64,000 bases of DNA. It comes from an uncultured Acidimicrobiales bacterium. Its GTDB lineage: Bacteria > Actinomycetota > Acidimicrobiia > Acidimicrobiales > CATQHL01. Positions 1-9,247 of the stretch are shown here, piece by piece. Made by a program: the position numbers and the translations under genes. The DNA lies in NCBI GenBank assembly GCA_958295925.1, contig CATQHL010000001.1, forward strand, positions 88,676-152,675, given 5' to 3'. Within the stretch, counting starts at the first letter, position 1. Every line of letters begins with the position of its first letter. The notes beneath the pieces are model-generated. The model made no database searches. It was not told the origin of the DNA and saw only the letters and a list, made by a program, of their open reading frames with translations.

Positions 1-704
1 TGCTGCTTGCCGTGGTGGCCTCGCTGAAGCCTCGGGAGATCAGCGGCACCCGCTCAGAGAGGATTCGTGTGGTGCTGCGCGAAGGCTTCCGATACGTGCG
101 CAGCAGGGCTCCTCTGAAGCAGTCGGTCATCACGGGGTTCTTCATCGCCTACGCGGGCGGTTCCCTGCTGCACCTCGCCCCAGGCCTGGCAAAGGACGAC
201 TACGGGGTTGGCGAGGTGGGGCTGGCCGGTTTCATCACCGCTGCGGGGGTGGGATCGGTGGTGGCGTCGATATTCATCATCCGCAGCGCCGACTACGTGG
301 ACAGATCGCTGATGACGCGCTGGGGGATGGGCATCTATGCGACGGCTCCGATTGTCATAGCGGCGACCACTATCTACCCGCTGGGGCTGATCGGCTACTT
401 CATCAGCGGCGTGGCGCACGTGATCGTGGCCATCGCCATGAACACCACGATCCAGGCCCAGGTTTCCGAGGAGATGCGCGGCCGGGCGCTTTCCATGTAC
501 TTGATGGGAATTTTCGCCGGATGGCCCCTGGGCTCACTGATCGGCGGCTGGCTTGGCGACCTGGTGGGGCTCCGGCCCGTGTTCGCCGCCAACGGGCTCA
601 TCCTGGGATCATTCCTCTGCGTCGGTCTGGTCTTCTTCGACGGGTTCCGGCGCATCGACCCCAATCACGACGTAATGGCCTCCTCAGCGAAAGACCCTGT
701 GTAA
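1..704 (+). CDS. MFS transporter, C-terminal part (5' truncated by the window edge)
   Basis: The reading frame is open at the left edge, so only the last 230 or so residues are present. They form several hydrophobic helices, with an amphipathic segment near the start (EGFRYVRSR) that resembles the central cytoplasmic loop of MFS exporters. The motif EEMRGRALSMYLMG followed by a Gly-rich helix is typical of the EntS/TMS-like MFS_3 exporter group. Substrate cannot be inferred. The gene converges on the EF-G-like gene with about 20 bases between the two stops. Confidence 0.8.
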   Translation, partial: LLAVVASLKPREISGTRSERIRVVLREGFRYVRSRAPLKQSVITGFFIAYAGGSLLHLAPGLAKDDYGVGEVGLAGFITAAGVGSVVASIFIIRSADYVDRSLMTRWGMGIYATAPIVIAATTIYPLGLIGYFISGVAHVIVAIAMNTTIQAQVSEEMRGRALSMYLMGIFAGWPLGSLIGGWLGDLVGLRPVFAANGLILGSFLCVGLVFFDGFRRIDPNHDVMASSAKDPV

Positions 705-725
705 AGCCGCGCCGGAGGCGGGCTC

Positions 726-2744
726 TCAGCAGCCCCCTGGAAGCGCGGCGTAATGGTCGTGTGAGGCCGTGAAACTGCCCCTGCCCCCGGTTATCGAACG
801 AAGGTCGATGGCGTAGCGCACCAGTTCCGACTCCGGCACGAGGGCGCGGACATGCTGCTGCCCGTACTGGCCCGGGTCGGTTCCCTGCACGATCCCGCGG
901 CGCGCCGAGAGGTCGCCCATCACATCCCCCAGGCATTCCCCGGGAGCTGTCACCTCAACCTGCGATACCGGCTCGAGCACCACCGGGCGGGCCGACGCCA
1001 TCGCATTCCTGAAGGCGAGGCGGCCGGCCAGCTTGAAGCTCATTTCGGATGAGTCCACCGAGTGGTGCTTGCCGTCGAAGACCGTGGCGCGCAGGTCTAC
1101 CACACGATGGCCATGGCTGCCGCCGCTTTCCATCGCCTCCTTGATGCCGGCCTCCACCGCAGGTATGAACTGACGGGGAATCACTCCACCGGTTATCTCG
1201 TCGACGAACTCAAAGCCCGTGCCGCGCGGCAGCGGCTCAAGGCGGACGTGCGCCACGCCGAACTGCCCGTGGCCTCCCGTCTGCTTCTTGTGCTTGCCCT
1301 CCGCCGATGCGGCGACGGTGATCGTCTCCCTGAACGGGATTAGCAGTTCCTCAACGTCCACCCCCACGTTGAACTTGCGCTCGATCCGGCGCAGGGCGGA
1401 GCGCAGGTGCCTCTCGCCAAGCCCTGAGATGAGGGTCTGCTGCGTCTCTGTGTTGCGGGTGACGCTCAGCGACGGATCTTCCCCGCAAATCCGGCGCAGG
1501 GACGTGGAGAGTTTCTCCTCGTCGAGTTTCGTCCGGGGGGTCACCGCGAACGAGAACATGGGCTTCGGCACGTCTGGGGGGGCGAGGCGCAAGTCCCCGC
1601 CTGCGTTGAGGGTGTCACCTGTCCCGGTGTCGGAGAGCTTGGCGGCCGCCCCCATGTCGCCTGCGCAAAGCTCGCCCGCCGGCTCTGTTTCGTTTCCCAT
1701 CATCCGCAGCAGGGTGCGCATGCGCTCGGCCGATCCGCTGCGCATGTTGGTGAGGGTGTCGTCCGCCCGCAACGCGCCGCAGGCCAGTCGAAAGAGGGAG
1801 ATGGCGCCCAGGTAAGGGTCGACTGTCGTCTTGAACACCAGCAGGCTGGCCGGGGCGTCGGCCACGGCTGGCGCAATCCCGCCGTTGGTTGTGCGCATCC
1901 CGGGCCGAGCGAGGGGTGAGGGGCCGAGCGTGCAGATGTACTCGCACAACCTGTCAACGCCGATTGGGGTGACGGCCGACCCGCACACCACAGGGAAGAC
2001 AGCAGCCTCTGCCACCCCTGCGCTGAAGGCAGCCTCCAGCTCCCCCTTCGCCGGGACGTCCCCCTCCAGGTAGCGCTCAAGAAGTTCGTCGTCGGACTCC
2101 ACTATTCCCTCCACAAGGGCCTCCCCGACCGAGGCCGCCCCGTCCACGAGTTCGTCCGGTATCTCAGCTGAGGTGGAGACTCCGTCCTCGTAGAGCCAGG
2201 CTTCCTCGCCCAGCAGGTCGACCACGCCCCTGAAGCCGGGACCCTCGTCGACCGGCAGCTCCACAGGCGCCACCCCGCCGCCGAACGTCTCCCGAAGCTC
2301 ACCCAGCACCTTCTCGAAGGAAATGTGCTCGCGGTCCAGCTTGTTAACGAAGAACAGCCGCGGGACACCGAGTTCGGCGGCCTTCCTCCACGAGCTGACG
2401 AGGCCGTAGTCCACCCCGCCCACGGCGTCCACCACCAGCACAACCAGGTCGGCCACGGCCAGGGCTGCCCACTGCTCCCCTGCGAAGTCGAACGACCCGG
2501 GCGCATCCAGCAGGTTGATCTTGTGCCCGCCCCACTCGAAGGAGGCAAGGGCGGTGGACTGGGAGCTTCCGCTTTCCTTTTCCTCCGGCTCGAAGTCGCA
2601 TACCGTCGAGCCCGCCTCGATCCGCCCCAGCCTGGTGGTCACCCCCGCCCGGAACAGCATCGCCTCTGCCAGCATCGTCTTGCCGGAACCGCTCGATCCC
2701 GCCAAGGCCACGTTTCGAATCTGTTTCGAAAGGTAGGTTTTCAC
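726..2744 (-). CDS. EF-G-like translational GTPase (EF-G2 type)
   Basis: A 672-residue GTPase with elongation-factor-G architecture. The P-loop GSSGSGKT lies near residue 16, the G3 motif is DAPG near 80, and G4 is NKLD near 134. The C-terminus has the domain IV/V signatures of EF-G (VIPRQFIPAVEAGIKEAM and DLRSITGGRGSF). The P-loop differs from the canonical EF-G GHVDAGKT, which places it among the EF-G-like paralogues whose role in translation or ribosome recycling is poorly known. I chose the GTG at 2744 because GGGAG sits 7 bases upstream; the frame stays open to 2918, but that extension is low-complexity and unlike the family. Confidence 0.85.
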   Translation of the reverse strand: MKTYLSKQIRNVALAGSSGSGKTMLAEAMLFRAGVTTRLGRIEAGSTVCDFEPEEKESGSSQSTALASFEWGGHKINLLDAPGSFDFAGEQWAALAVADLVVLVVDAVGGVDYGLVSSWRKAAELGVPRLFFVNKLDREHISFEKVLGELRETFGGGVAPVELPVDEGPGFRGVVDLLGEEAWLYEDGVSTSAEIPDELVDGAASVGEALVEGIVESDDELLERYLEGDVPAKGELEAAFSAGVAEAAVFPVVCGSAVTPIGVDRLCEYICTLGPSPLARPGMRTTNGGIAPAVADAPASLLVFKTTVDPYLGAISLFRLACGALRADDTLTNMRSGSAERMRTLLRMMGNETEPAGELCAGDMGAAAKLSDTGTGDTLNAGGDLRLAPPDVPKPMFSFAVTPRTKLDEEKLSTSLRRICGEDPSLSVTRNTETQQTLISGLGERHLRSALRRIERKFNVGVDVEELLIPFRETITVAASAEGKHKKQTGGHGQFGVAHVRLEPLPRGTGFEFVDEITGGVIPRQFIPAVEAGIKEAMESGGSHGHRVVDLRATVFDGKHHSVDSSEMSFKLAGRLAFRNAMASARPVVLEPVSQVEVTAPGECLGDVMGDLSARRGIVQGTDPGQYGQQHVRALVPESELVRYAIDLRSITGGRGSFTASHDHYAALPGGC

Positions 2745-3043
2745 CTTGTTCTCCCTTTCTCGCCCTCGTAAGCCGTCTTCGGCCGTAGCCAGAAGACCCT
2801 CGCGGAGATTACCGCCCAGCGATGGGATTGTGACGACCTGCTGGACGCGGCGGCGGGCGCGGACAGCGGCGGGTGGCAGCGAATCGGCGTTCGGCGCACC
2901 GTCAGGCCCGCCCTGCACAGCGCTGGGTCCTGCCCTCGCCGCACCGCCTGGGCGCTCCCCCGCTCACTGTCAGGCCCGTCCCGGCGGAACCCTCCCGCAG
3001 GCGTCACCCGAAGTCGGCGAGATGCAACCTCTAGCCTGAAGGC
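2745..3043. other. Divergent intergenic region, EF-G-like gene / aroC
   Basis: About 300 GC-rich bases between two divergent starts. It must hold promoters for both genes, but I see no convincing -35/-10 pair or dyad. Open frames across it are low-complexity and look non-coding. Confidence 0.4.
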
Positions 3044-4147
3044 GTGAGCAGCACGTGGGGGAAGGCTTTCCGGGTAAGCACGTTCGGGGAGTCGCACGGT
3101 GGGGCGCTGGGTGTGAGCGTCGAGGGCTGCCCCCCTCTCCTGAAGCTCAGCGCAGAGGAGGTTCAGCGTGACCTCGACCGTCGGCGACCAGGTCAGAGCC
3201 GCCTCACCACGACGCGCTCCGAGGCCGACAGGGTGCAGATTCTTTCAGGCCTCTTCGAGGGGAAGACCCTTGGCACCCCGATCGGGATGCTCATCCCCAA
3301 CACGGACGCCCGCCCGGAGGCCTACGAGCACCTGCGAAGCGTCTACCGGCCTTCCCACGCCGACTACTCAACCGAGGCCAAGTACGGCATCCGCAACTGG
3401 CAGGGAGGGGGCCGGGCAAGCGCCCGTGAGACCGCCGCCCGGGTGGCGGCAGGTGCGGTGGCGCGCAAGCTGATGGCTGAGGCCGAGGGCGTTGAGGTGC
3501 TGGCCTGGGTGGCCCGCGTTCACGAAATCGAGGCCGAGGTGGACCGCTCCTCGGTAGCCCTGGGCGACGTTGAGGGCAGCCCCACCCGCTGCCCCGATCG
3601 CGCGGCTGCTGAGCTCATTGCGGAAGCCATCTCCAAAGCCCGGCGCAACGGGGACTCCCTGGGAGGAATCGTGGAGTGTGTGGCCCGGGGCGTCCCGCCG
3701 GGCCTGGGTGAGCCCGTGTTCGACAAGCTCGACGCCGAGTTGGCCAAGGCGGTGATTTCGCTTCCCGCCGCAAAGGGGGTGGAGATCGGCAGCGGGTTCT
3801 CGTCGGCAGCCATGACCGGAGCGGAGCACAACGACCCTTTCGAGCCTGGCCCTGACGGCCGCCCCCGAACCTTGGCCAACCGCTCCGGCGGCATCCAGGG
3901 CGGGATATCCAACGGGGAGGATGTCTGGCTGCGGGTGGCGTTCAAGCCCACCGCCACAATCTCCTCCCCCCAAAAGACGGTCGACAGCTCCGGCGAGGCT
4001 GTCACGCTGCGGGCTGCGGGGCGGCACGATCCCTGCGTCCTGCCAAGGGCGGTGCCCGTCGTTGAGGCGATGATCTGCCTGACGCTTGCAGATCACTGGC
4101 TGCGCCAGAGGGCGGTCTCCGCCCTTCACCGGCCGCAGGCAGGATGA
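3044..4147 (+). CDS. aroC: Chorismate synthase
   Basis: Converts 5-enolpyruvylshikimate-3-phosphate to chorismate with reduced FMN, the last step of the shikimate pathway. The 367 residues begin with the family N-terminus [20 protein letters not shown], so the GTG start is well placed. The [15 protein letters not shown] signature is present near residue 127 and the length is normal. It overlaps nadD by ATGA. Its product feeds the trp genes located further right in the window. Confidence 0.95.
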   Translation: MSSTWGKAFRVSTFGESHGGALGVSVEGCPPLLKLSAEEVQRDLDRRRPGQSRLTTTRSEADRVQILSGLFEGKTLGTPIGMLIPNTDARPEAYEHLRSVYRPSHADYSTEAKYGIRNWQGGGRASARETAARVAAGAVARKLMAEAEGVEVLAWVARVHEIEAEVDRSSVALGDVEGSPTRCPDRAAAELIAEAISKARRNGDSLGGIVECVARGVPPGLGEPVFDKLDAELAKAVISLPAAKGVEIGSGFSSAAMTGAEHNDPFEPGPDGRPRTLANRSGGIQGGISNGEDVWLRVAFKPTATISSPQKTVDSSGEAVTLRAAGRHDPCVLPRAVPVVEAMICLTLADHWLRQRAVSALHRPQAG

Positions 4148-4788
4148 CAGCGGCAGCCCCGCCGCCTACGCCGCCTGAGCCGCCTGAGCCGATAACAGGG
4201 CCTTCCCCTCCGGAGAAAGTCGGCGTCTTCGGCGGCACGTTCGACCCGCCGCACATAGGCCACCTGGCGGCTGCGGAGGCTGCGCGTGTGGAGCTTGGGC
4301 TGCACAGGGTGCTGTTTGTGGTCTCCAACGTCCCCTGGCAGAAGGCCGACGGCTACGCGGTGAGCGACGCCGCCGATCGCCTGGCCATGGTGCGCGCAGC
4401 CGTGGGCGGTTTGGAGGACTTCGAGGCCTCCACCCTCGAGATAGAGCGCGGGGGGGACTCGTTCACCGCTGAGACGCTCGAGCAGCTGAGCACCCCAGGA
4501 CGCCGCCTCTACCTGATCCTGGGAAGCGACCTCGCCCCTTCGCTGGATTCTTGGAAGCGCCCAGCGGTGATCCGCTCCCTGGCGACCGTGGCCGTAGTAG
4601 GCCGGCTCGGTGACGCTGGCGATGCGGTTCCCCCTCCCGGCTGGGACTGGGTGGGCGTCCCAGGGCCGGGCCTTGAGGTCTCGAGCAGCGACATACGCCA
4701 CTGGCTCGAGGAGGGTCGTCCGCTGGGGGCGGTCCTGACAACACCCGTCGTGGAGGAGATTCGCCGCCGCTCCCTCTACGGCAGCTGA
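4144..4788 (+). CDS. nadD: Nicotinate-nucleotide adenylyltransferase
   Basis: Adenylates nicotinate mononucleotide in NAD synthesis. The nucleotidyltransferase motif [11 protein letters not shown] (HIGH at residues 37-40) and the C-terminal VSSSDIR motif are present. The ATG overlaps the aroC stop, giving a Pro-rich N-terminal tail of about 24 residues before the conserved core; an internal start is possible but none is obvious. It is followed by rsfS, a common nadD-rsfS pairing in bacteria. Confidence 0.93.
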   Translation: MTAAAPPPTPPEPPEPITGPSPPEKVGVFGGTFDPPHIGHLAAAEAARVELGLHRVLFVVSNVPWQKADGYAVSDAADRLAMVRAAVGGLEDFEASTLEIERGGDSFTAETLEQLSTPGRRLYLILGSDLAPSLDSWKRPAVIRSLATVAVVGRLGDAGDAVPPPGWDWVGVPGPGLEVSSSDIRHWLEEGRPLGAVLTTPVVEEIRRRSLYGS

Positions 4789-4793
4789 CGCCA

Positions 4794-5201
4794 GTGGTGT
4801 CAGCCGAGCAGACGCGGACTAGAGTCAAGCCAGTGCTCAGCCCAGTTGAAGCCAAGAAGGTCTCAGTCGACAGGGCAAAGACCGCGGCCCGCCTGGCCAA
4901 CGAGCGCTTCGGGAAGAACACCGTGGTTATCGACGTGGGCGGATTGCTCTCGGTTTGCGACGTCTTTGTCATTACCAGCGGCGCCAATGCGCGTCAGGTC
5001 AAGGCGATCTGCGAAGCGGTGGAAGATGGGCTCTCGTCGTCAGGCGCACCCAAACCCCGAGCCATAGAGGGTTTGGACTCCCGCTCCTGGGTGCTCATGG
5101 ACTATGGGGATCTCATCGTCCATGTCTTCCTCGACAAGGTGCGCGACTTCTATCAGCTCGAGCGACTCTGGGGCGACTGCCCCAGGCTCTCGGTTGGCTG
5201 A
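4794..5201 (+). CDS. rsfS: Ribosomal silencing factor RsfS
   Basis: Binds the 50S subunit protein uL14 and blocks subunit joining under starvation (family knowledge). The 135 residues contain the signature YGDLIVHVFLDKVRDFYQLERLW and the core VVIDVGGLLSVCDVFVITSG. Two adjacent GTG codons (4794 and 4797) could start it, and the N-terminus before about residue 25 is not conserved. It lies 5 bases after nadD in the same transcription unit. Confidence 0.92.
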   Translation: MVSAEQTRTRVKPVLSPVEAKKVSVDRAKTAARLANERFGKNTVVIDVGGLLSVCDVFVITSGANARQVKAICEAVEDGLSSSGAPKPRAIEGLDSRSWVLMDYGDLIVHVFLDKVRDFYQLERLWGDCPRLSVG

Positions 5202-5551
5202 TCCCCGCATCTCGCCTGTCGCACCTCCCTCTCCCAATTCCGCATTGACAGACCCTGTGGGCATGGCTAGGGTGCTGGCGTCCCGTAGGATTCCGCTGGC
5301 GAATCAGCCAAGTCCCCGGACATGCATTCTGACGGTCCAGGGGACTGGCCCAACGGAGAATTCGACTCTGAACTCTTGATACGCCGCACGCCCTGAAACC
5401 CGTACTGGATGTATGCTGTTCCCGGAGTGTGTGAAAAAAGTCACAAGCCCGAAGTTGGCGGCAGGAATAATTTGATGTCAGACGCGTTTATTAATGTCGG
5501 AGACTTCAACAGCACGAAACCTCACTAGTTAGAAGGAATACAGACCACAAA
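5202..5551. other. Intergenic region upstream of the sigma factor gene
   Basis: About 350 bases with lower GC toward the right end. It contains the promoter-like pair described separately, then a stretch with several A/T runs before the sigma factor. AGAAGGA lies about 15 bases before the sigma ATG, an unusually long spacing for a ribosome binding site. No credible small gene or RNA was recognised. Confidence 0.4.
5245..5273 (+). promoter_or_regulatory. Sigma-A-like promoter, TTGACA-N17-TAGGGT
   Basis: A perfect -35 hexamer TTGACA is followed after 17 bases by TAGGGT, which matches TANNNT -10 usage of GC-rich actinobacteria. It lies about 280 bases upstream of the sigma factor ATG, which would leave a long leader; a closer second promoter cannot be excluded. 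Confidence 0.5.
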
Positions 5552-6451
5552 ATGAGCGACTGGGTGGGTCAATACCTCAACGAAATAGGCCTCGTCTCGC
5601 TACTCACGGCGGACGACGAGCGGGAACTCTCGCAGATCATCGAGCGCGGCCGCGCCGCTCAGGAGAAAATCGACTCCGGCGCGAGAAAGAGCAGCAAAGC
5701 GCTTTTGGCCGATATCGAGGCGGCGGAGAAGGCCAAGGACCGCTTCATCCGCTCCAACCTCCGCCTGGTGGTCAGCGTCGCCCGACGCTATCCCCTGCCC
5801 AACGGCATGGAGCTCTCAGACCTTATTCAAGAGGGGAACCTCGGCCTGGAGCACGCAGTCGACAAGTTCGACTGGCGAAAGGGGTTCAAGTTCTCCACCT
5901 ACGCCACGTTCTGGATTCGCCAGGCAATAGGCCGTGCGCTCGATCAGAAGGCCAGCCTGGTCCGGTTGCCCGGCGACCGTTCCGCCAGCCTGCGTGCGGC
6001 GCTTCGCCAAGTTGCAGGCAACGCCGACGAGCTCGACGAAGACCACGCTCGGCTGGATCGGCTGACAAGGCCCTCCTCGCTGGACAGGACTGTCGGGGAC
6101 GACGACAGCAACGAGCTCATCGACCTGGTTGCCGACGCCAACCCCGGCCCTGAGTCCATGGTGCTGACGCTCGCTGAGAACGAGATGCTCAACGACCTTC
6201 TTTCCGGTCTTGACGACCGCGCCCGCTCAGCGGTCAAGCGGCGCTTCGGCCTGGACGACCCCTTCCAGGACGGGCGCACGCGCGTGCAGGGAGGCCGCAA
6301 GCGGAGCTACCGCGAAGTTGGAGAAGATCTGGGTGTCACGGCTGAGGCTGCGCGCCGTCTGGTCAAGAGGGCTGTCAACACGCTCAAGGAGAACGCAGCC
6401 GAGGCCGCCCGGGAGGCCGAGGCGCGTGCTCAGGACGCAGACGCAGCCTGA
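5552..6451 (+). CDS. RNA polymerase sigma factor, sigma-70 family (group 2/3 type)
   Basis: Region 1.2 is at the start (DWVGQYLNEIGLVSLLTADDE). Regions 2.1-2.4 follow (NLRLVVSVARRYP, MELSDLIQEGNLGLEHAVDKFDWRKG, FSTYATFWIRQAIGRAL). A short region 3 begins RLPGDRSASLRAAL, and a region 4 helix-turn-helix is at the C-terminus (SYREVGEDLGVTAEAARRLVKRA). At 299 residues without a long acidic N-terminus it looks like an alternative factor, not the primary one. The region 3 start RLPGD, where the primary factor usually has RLP/IPVH, suggests altered specificity. The last 25 residues are Ala/Glu-rich. Confidence 0.9.
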   Translation: MSDWVGQYLNEIGLVSLLTADDERELSQIIERGRAAQEKIDSGARKSSKALLADIEAAEKAKDRFIRSNLRLVVSVARRYPLPNGMELSDLIQEGNLGLEHAVDKFDWRKGFKFSTYATFWIRQAIGRALDQKASLVRLPGDRSASLRAALRQVAGNADELDEDHARLDRLTRPSSLDRTVGDDDSNELIDLVADANPGPESMVLTLAENEMLNDLLSGLDDRARSAVKRRFGLDDPFQDGRTRVQGGRKRSYREVGEDLGVTAEAARRLVKRAVNTLKENAAEAAREAEARAQDADAA

Positions 6452-6458
6452 GCCGAGC

Positions 6459-7832
6459 ATGACCGAGCCGAGCATGTCCGCCTGGTCGCCTGGCAGTTGG
6501 CGGGACTTCCCTGCCGCGCAGCAGCCCGACTGGCCGGACGAGGCGGAACTTGAGCGCGTGCTCAAGGTCATCTCCGGGTTGCCACCCCTTGTGTTCGCAG
6601 GGGAGGCCCGAAGCCTCACATCACAACTTGCACTGGCGGCCGAGGGAAAGGCCTTCCTTCTCCAGGCGGGTGACTGCGCAGAGTCCTTCGACGCCCTCTC
6701 TGCCAACAACATTCGCGACAAACTGCGGGTGATCCTGCAGATGGCGGTTGTGCTCACCTACTCCGCGGGTGTCCCAATTGTGAAGGTGGGGCGGATTGCG
6801 GGGCAGTTTGCAAAACCGCGCTCCAGCCCGACCGAGTCGAAGGGCGGCTCGTCGCTTCCGTCGTTCAGGGGGCACATGGTCAACGACGCTCCCTTCACCG
6901 CCACCGCCCGGGTGGCCGACGCCGCCCGGCTGCTCACCGCCTACCACCAGTCGTCAGCCACGCTGAACCTGCTTCGCTCCTTCGCCACGGGCGGGTTCGC
7001 CGACCTGAACCAGGTCCACTCCTGGAACCGGAGTTTCGTGGCCTCCTCGCCGTCGGGGCGTCGTTATGAGGAGGTTGCCTCGGGGATCGGCTCGGCGCTG
7101 CGCTTCATGTCTGCGTGCGGAATCAATTCCGCCGACGACCCGAGATTGCACACGGTGGATTTCTATACCAGCCACGAAGCCCTCATCCTGGGCTACGAGG
7201 AGGCGATGACGAGGGTGGACTCGCTTACCGGTGACCAATACGGCTGTTCGGCGCACATGCTCTGGGTGGGAGAGCGAACCCGCCAGCTAGACGGCGCCCA
7301 CCTGGAGTTCCTGCGTGGAGTGAAGAACCCGCTGGGCTGCAAGATCGGGCCGGGCGCCACTCCGGAGGATGTCCTGACCATCTGCGAGAAGCTCAATCCC
7401 GAGCGCATCCCCGGCCGCCTCACCCTCATTTCGCGGATGGGGGCGGAGAAGATCGCCGATGCCCTGCCGCCCCTGCTGCGAGCCACACGCAATTCCGACC
7501 ACGTTGTCTCCTGGGTGTGCGATCCCATGCACGGCAACACGTTCACTTCGGCATCCAGCGGGCGAAAGACCCGTCACTTCGAAGACATCTGCGCCGAGAT
7601 AGACACTTTCTTCAGGGTGCATCACCACGAGGGGGCTCCCCCGGGCGGCATCCACGTGGAACTCACCGGGGACAGCGTCACCGAGTGCCTGGGAGGCTCG
7701 GAGGATCTCGGTCACGAAGACCTCCCGATGCGTTACGAGACCGCCTGCGATCCCCGCCTCAACGGGCGACAGTCGCTGGATTTGGCTTTCAGGGTTGCGG
7801 AGCTCCTGCGCAAGGAGCACTGCCTGGCCTAG
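6459..7832 (+). CDS. aroF: 3-deoxy-7-phosphoheptulonate synthase, class II
   Basis: Condenses PEP and erythrose-4-phosphate, the first committed step of aromatic amino acid synthesis. The plant/actinobacterial class II type is shown by the metal and substrate motifs LLQAGDCAESFD and VPIVKVGRIAGQFAKPR, by NPLGCKIGP, and by WVCDPMHGNT. The 457-residue length fits class II. The ATG at 6459 follows the sigma stop by 7 bases; a second ATG at 6474 arises from a 12-bp direct repeat over the start, so either could initiate. The reading frame is open upstream inside the sigma gene, but that part is not family sequence. The aroF symbol is used loosely. Confidence 0.93.
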   Translation: MTEPSMSAWSPGSWRDFPAAQQPDWPDEAELERVLKVISGLPPLVFAGEARSLTSQLALAAEGKAFLLQAGDCAESFDALSANNIRDKLRVILQMAVVLTYSAGVPIVKVGRIAGQFAKPRSSPTESKGGSSLPSFRGHMVNDAPFTATARVADAARLLTAYHQSSATLNLLRSFATGGFADLNQVHSWNRSFVASSPSGRRYEEVASGIGSALRFMSACGINSADDPRLHTVDFYTSHEALILGYEEAMTRVDSLTGDQYGCSAHMLWVGERTRQLDGAHLEFLRGVKNPLGCKIGPGATPEDVLTICEKLNPERIPGRLTLISRMGAEKIADALPPLLRATRNSDHVVSWVCDPMHGNTFTSASSGRKTRHFEDICAEIDTFFRVHHHEGAPPGGIHVELTGDSVTECLGGSEDLGHEDLPMRYETACDPRLNGRQSLDLAFRVAELLRKEHCLA

Positions 7833-7891
7833 ATCTCCACATGCCTTGCCCGGCACAGCGGCCTGGCCCCTGGCACTCATGCCCAAGGCCC

Positions 7892-7978
7892 TGGTGCCCG
7901 GGGTGGGACTCGAACCCACACGATCTCGCGATCAAAGGATTTTGAGTCCTCCGCGTCTTCCAATTCCGCCACCCGGGC
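7892..7978 (-). tRNA. tRNA-Leu (anticodon CAA)
   Basis: Acceptor arms GCCCGGG (7978-7972) and CCCGGGC (7902-7896) pair fully. The anticodon stem GAGGA/TCCTT encloses loop CTCAAAA with anticodon CAA at 7944-7942. A long variable arm, typical of class II tRNAs, and the T-loop GGTTCGAGTCC are present. The discriminator base is A and the terminal CCA is encoded (7894-7892). It reads UUG codons. Confidence 0.95.
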
Positions 7979-8074
7979 GCAGGCATGGCGTAAAGTAAGT
8001 TACCCGTTAGGTTTGGTGTCACCCGCTCCCAAGGGTCACCTGCTCCCAACCCAAAGTCTACGCGGAAGCTCCCA

Positions 8075-9247
8075 ATGCAAACAAAGATCGCCTTTACATA
8101 CCCTGGACAGGGCTCGCAGTTCCCCGCAATGGGGTCTGAATGGGCAAATCAGCCGTCCTGGGAACTCGTGGAGGAGGCCTCAGAGGCCACCGGCCGCGAT
8201 GTCTCCCACCTTCTCCTGGACGCCGACGCCGACTCGCTTCGACAAACCCGCAACTCGCAGCTGGCCACGTTCGTGGCGAGCATGGTCGCCCTCGACGCAA
8301 TAGGCAGGGTAGGGCTTGTCCCTCACGGCCACGCCGGGCACAGCCTCGGCGAATACACGGCGCTGGTGGCTTCAGGGGCGATGGATTTCGCTGAGGCCGC
8401 CCACGTGGTGGCCGAGCGCGGCGAGGCGATGCAGATGGCCTCAGAGGAGCGCGAGGGCACGATGCTGGCAGTGCTGGGCCTCCCCGAGGAGGAGGTGGAG
8501 GCCATCTGCGGCGAATGCCCGATGGTCTGGGTGGCGAATTGCAACGCTCCAGGCCAGGTGGTCATTGCGGGGATTCCCGAGCGCCTGGAGGTGGCAGGCG
8601 ACCTGGCCAGGGAGCGGGGGGCGCGCCGCGTCATGCGCCTTGCCGTCGGAGGGGCCTTCCATACGCCGCTGATGACATCCGCGCACGAGCGGCTTCTCAA
8701 GGCAATCTCCAGCACCGAGATATTCACACCCGACGCCCCCGTCTACGCCAACGTCGACGCCACTCCCTATGACCTGGGCGATCCTTGGCCGTCGCTGCTC
8801 TCCAGACAGCTCACAAGCCCCGTCCGCTGGCAGCAGACAATGACACGCATGATTGTCGACGGGTATGACACCTTTGTCGAAATCGGCCCTGGGGCGGCCC
8901 TGACCGGGCTGCTCAAGCGGATTGACCGCTCCGTCTGCGCTCTCAACGTTGCCGCCCCGGCCGACATCAACCCCTTGCTGGAAGCCTTGGGGGTTTCCGA
9001 CGAGGAGCAGGCCGACGGCGAACTCCTCTACGCATTCGAGCGTCTCGTGGTGAGCCCCACCGTCGGCGTGTTCAACCCCTCCTCCGACTTCCCCTCCGGG
9101 GCGGCGGTGTCAACCGGGTCGGTGATTGGTCACGTCAACGGAAACGAGGTGCGATCCCCGTTCAGCGGCGTGCTGATGGACTACATGGCCAGCAACGGCC
9201 AGAGGGTCACGGCAAATCAGCCGATCGCATGGCTTAGAACTTCGTGA
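8075..9247 (+). CDS. fabD: Malonyl-CoA:ACP transacylase with C-terminal biotinyl-like domain
   Basis: Loads malonate onto acyl carrier protein. Residues 1 to about 300 are a standard FabD: oxyanion loop GQGSQ (11-15), nucleophile Ser90 in GHSLGEYTAL, and GGAFHTPLM with the catalytic His. Residues about 323-390 add a region resembling the biotinyl domain of acetyl-CoA carboxylase carrier proteins. It begins SPTVGVF and continues VRSPFSGVLMDYMASNGQRV, but the EAMKM hairpin with the biotinylated lysine is missing. At 390 residues the protein is about 80 longer than usual FabD. The stop overlaps fabH by GTGA. Confidence 0.93.
   Translation: MQTKIAFTYPGQGSQFPAMGSEWANQPSWELVEEASEATGRDVSHLLLDADADSLRQTRNSQLATFVASMVALDAIGRVGLVPHGHAGHSLGEYTALVASGAMDFAEAAHVVAERGEAMQMASEEREGTMLAVLGLPEEEVEAICGECPMVWVANCNAPGQVVIAGIPERLEVAGDLARERGARRVMRLAVGGAFHTPLMTSAHERLLKAISSTEIFTPDAPVYANVDATPYDLGDPWPSLLSRQLTSPVRWQQTMTRMIVDGYDTFVEIGPGAALTGLLKRIDRSVCALNVAAPADINPLLEALGVSDEEQADGELLYAFERLVVSPTVGVFNPSSDFPSGAAVSTGSVIGHVNGNEVRSPFSGVLMDYMASNGQRVTANQPIAWLRTS

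Noticed and set aside
3368..4129. Open frame on the minus strand inside aroC
   Set aside because: A shadow of aroC; no family features, and aroC is complete.
7979..8074. Promoter of the tRNA-Leu gene (GTGACA with a TTACTT-like -10)
   Set aside because: Spacing and -10 match are poor, and the area is distorted by a 15-bp duplication; too weak to list as a feature.
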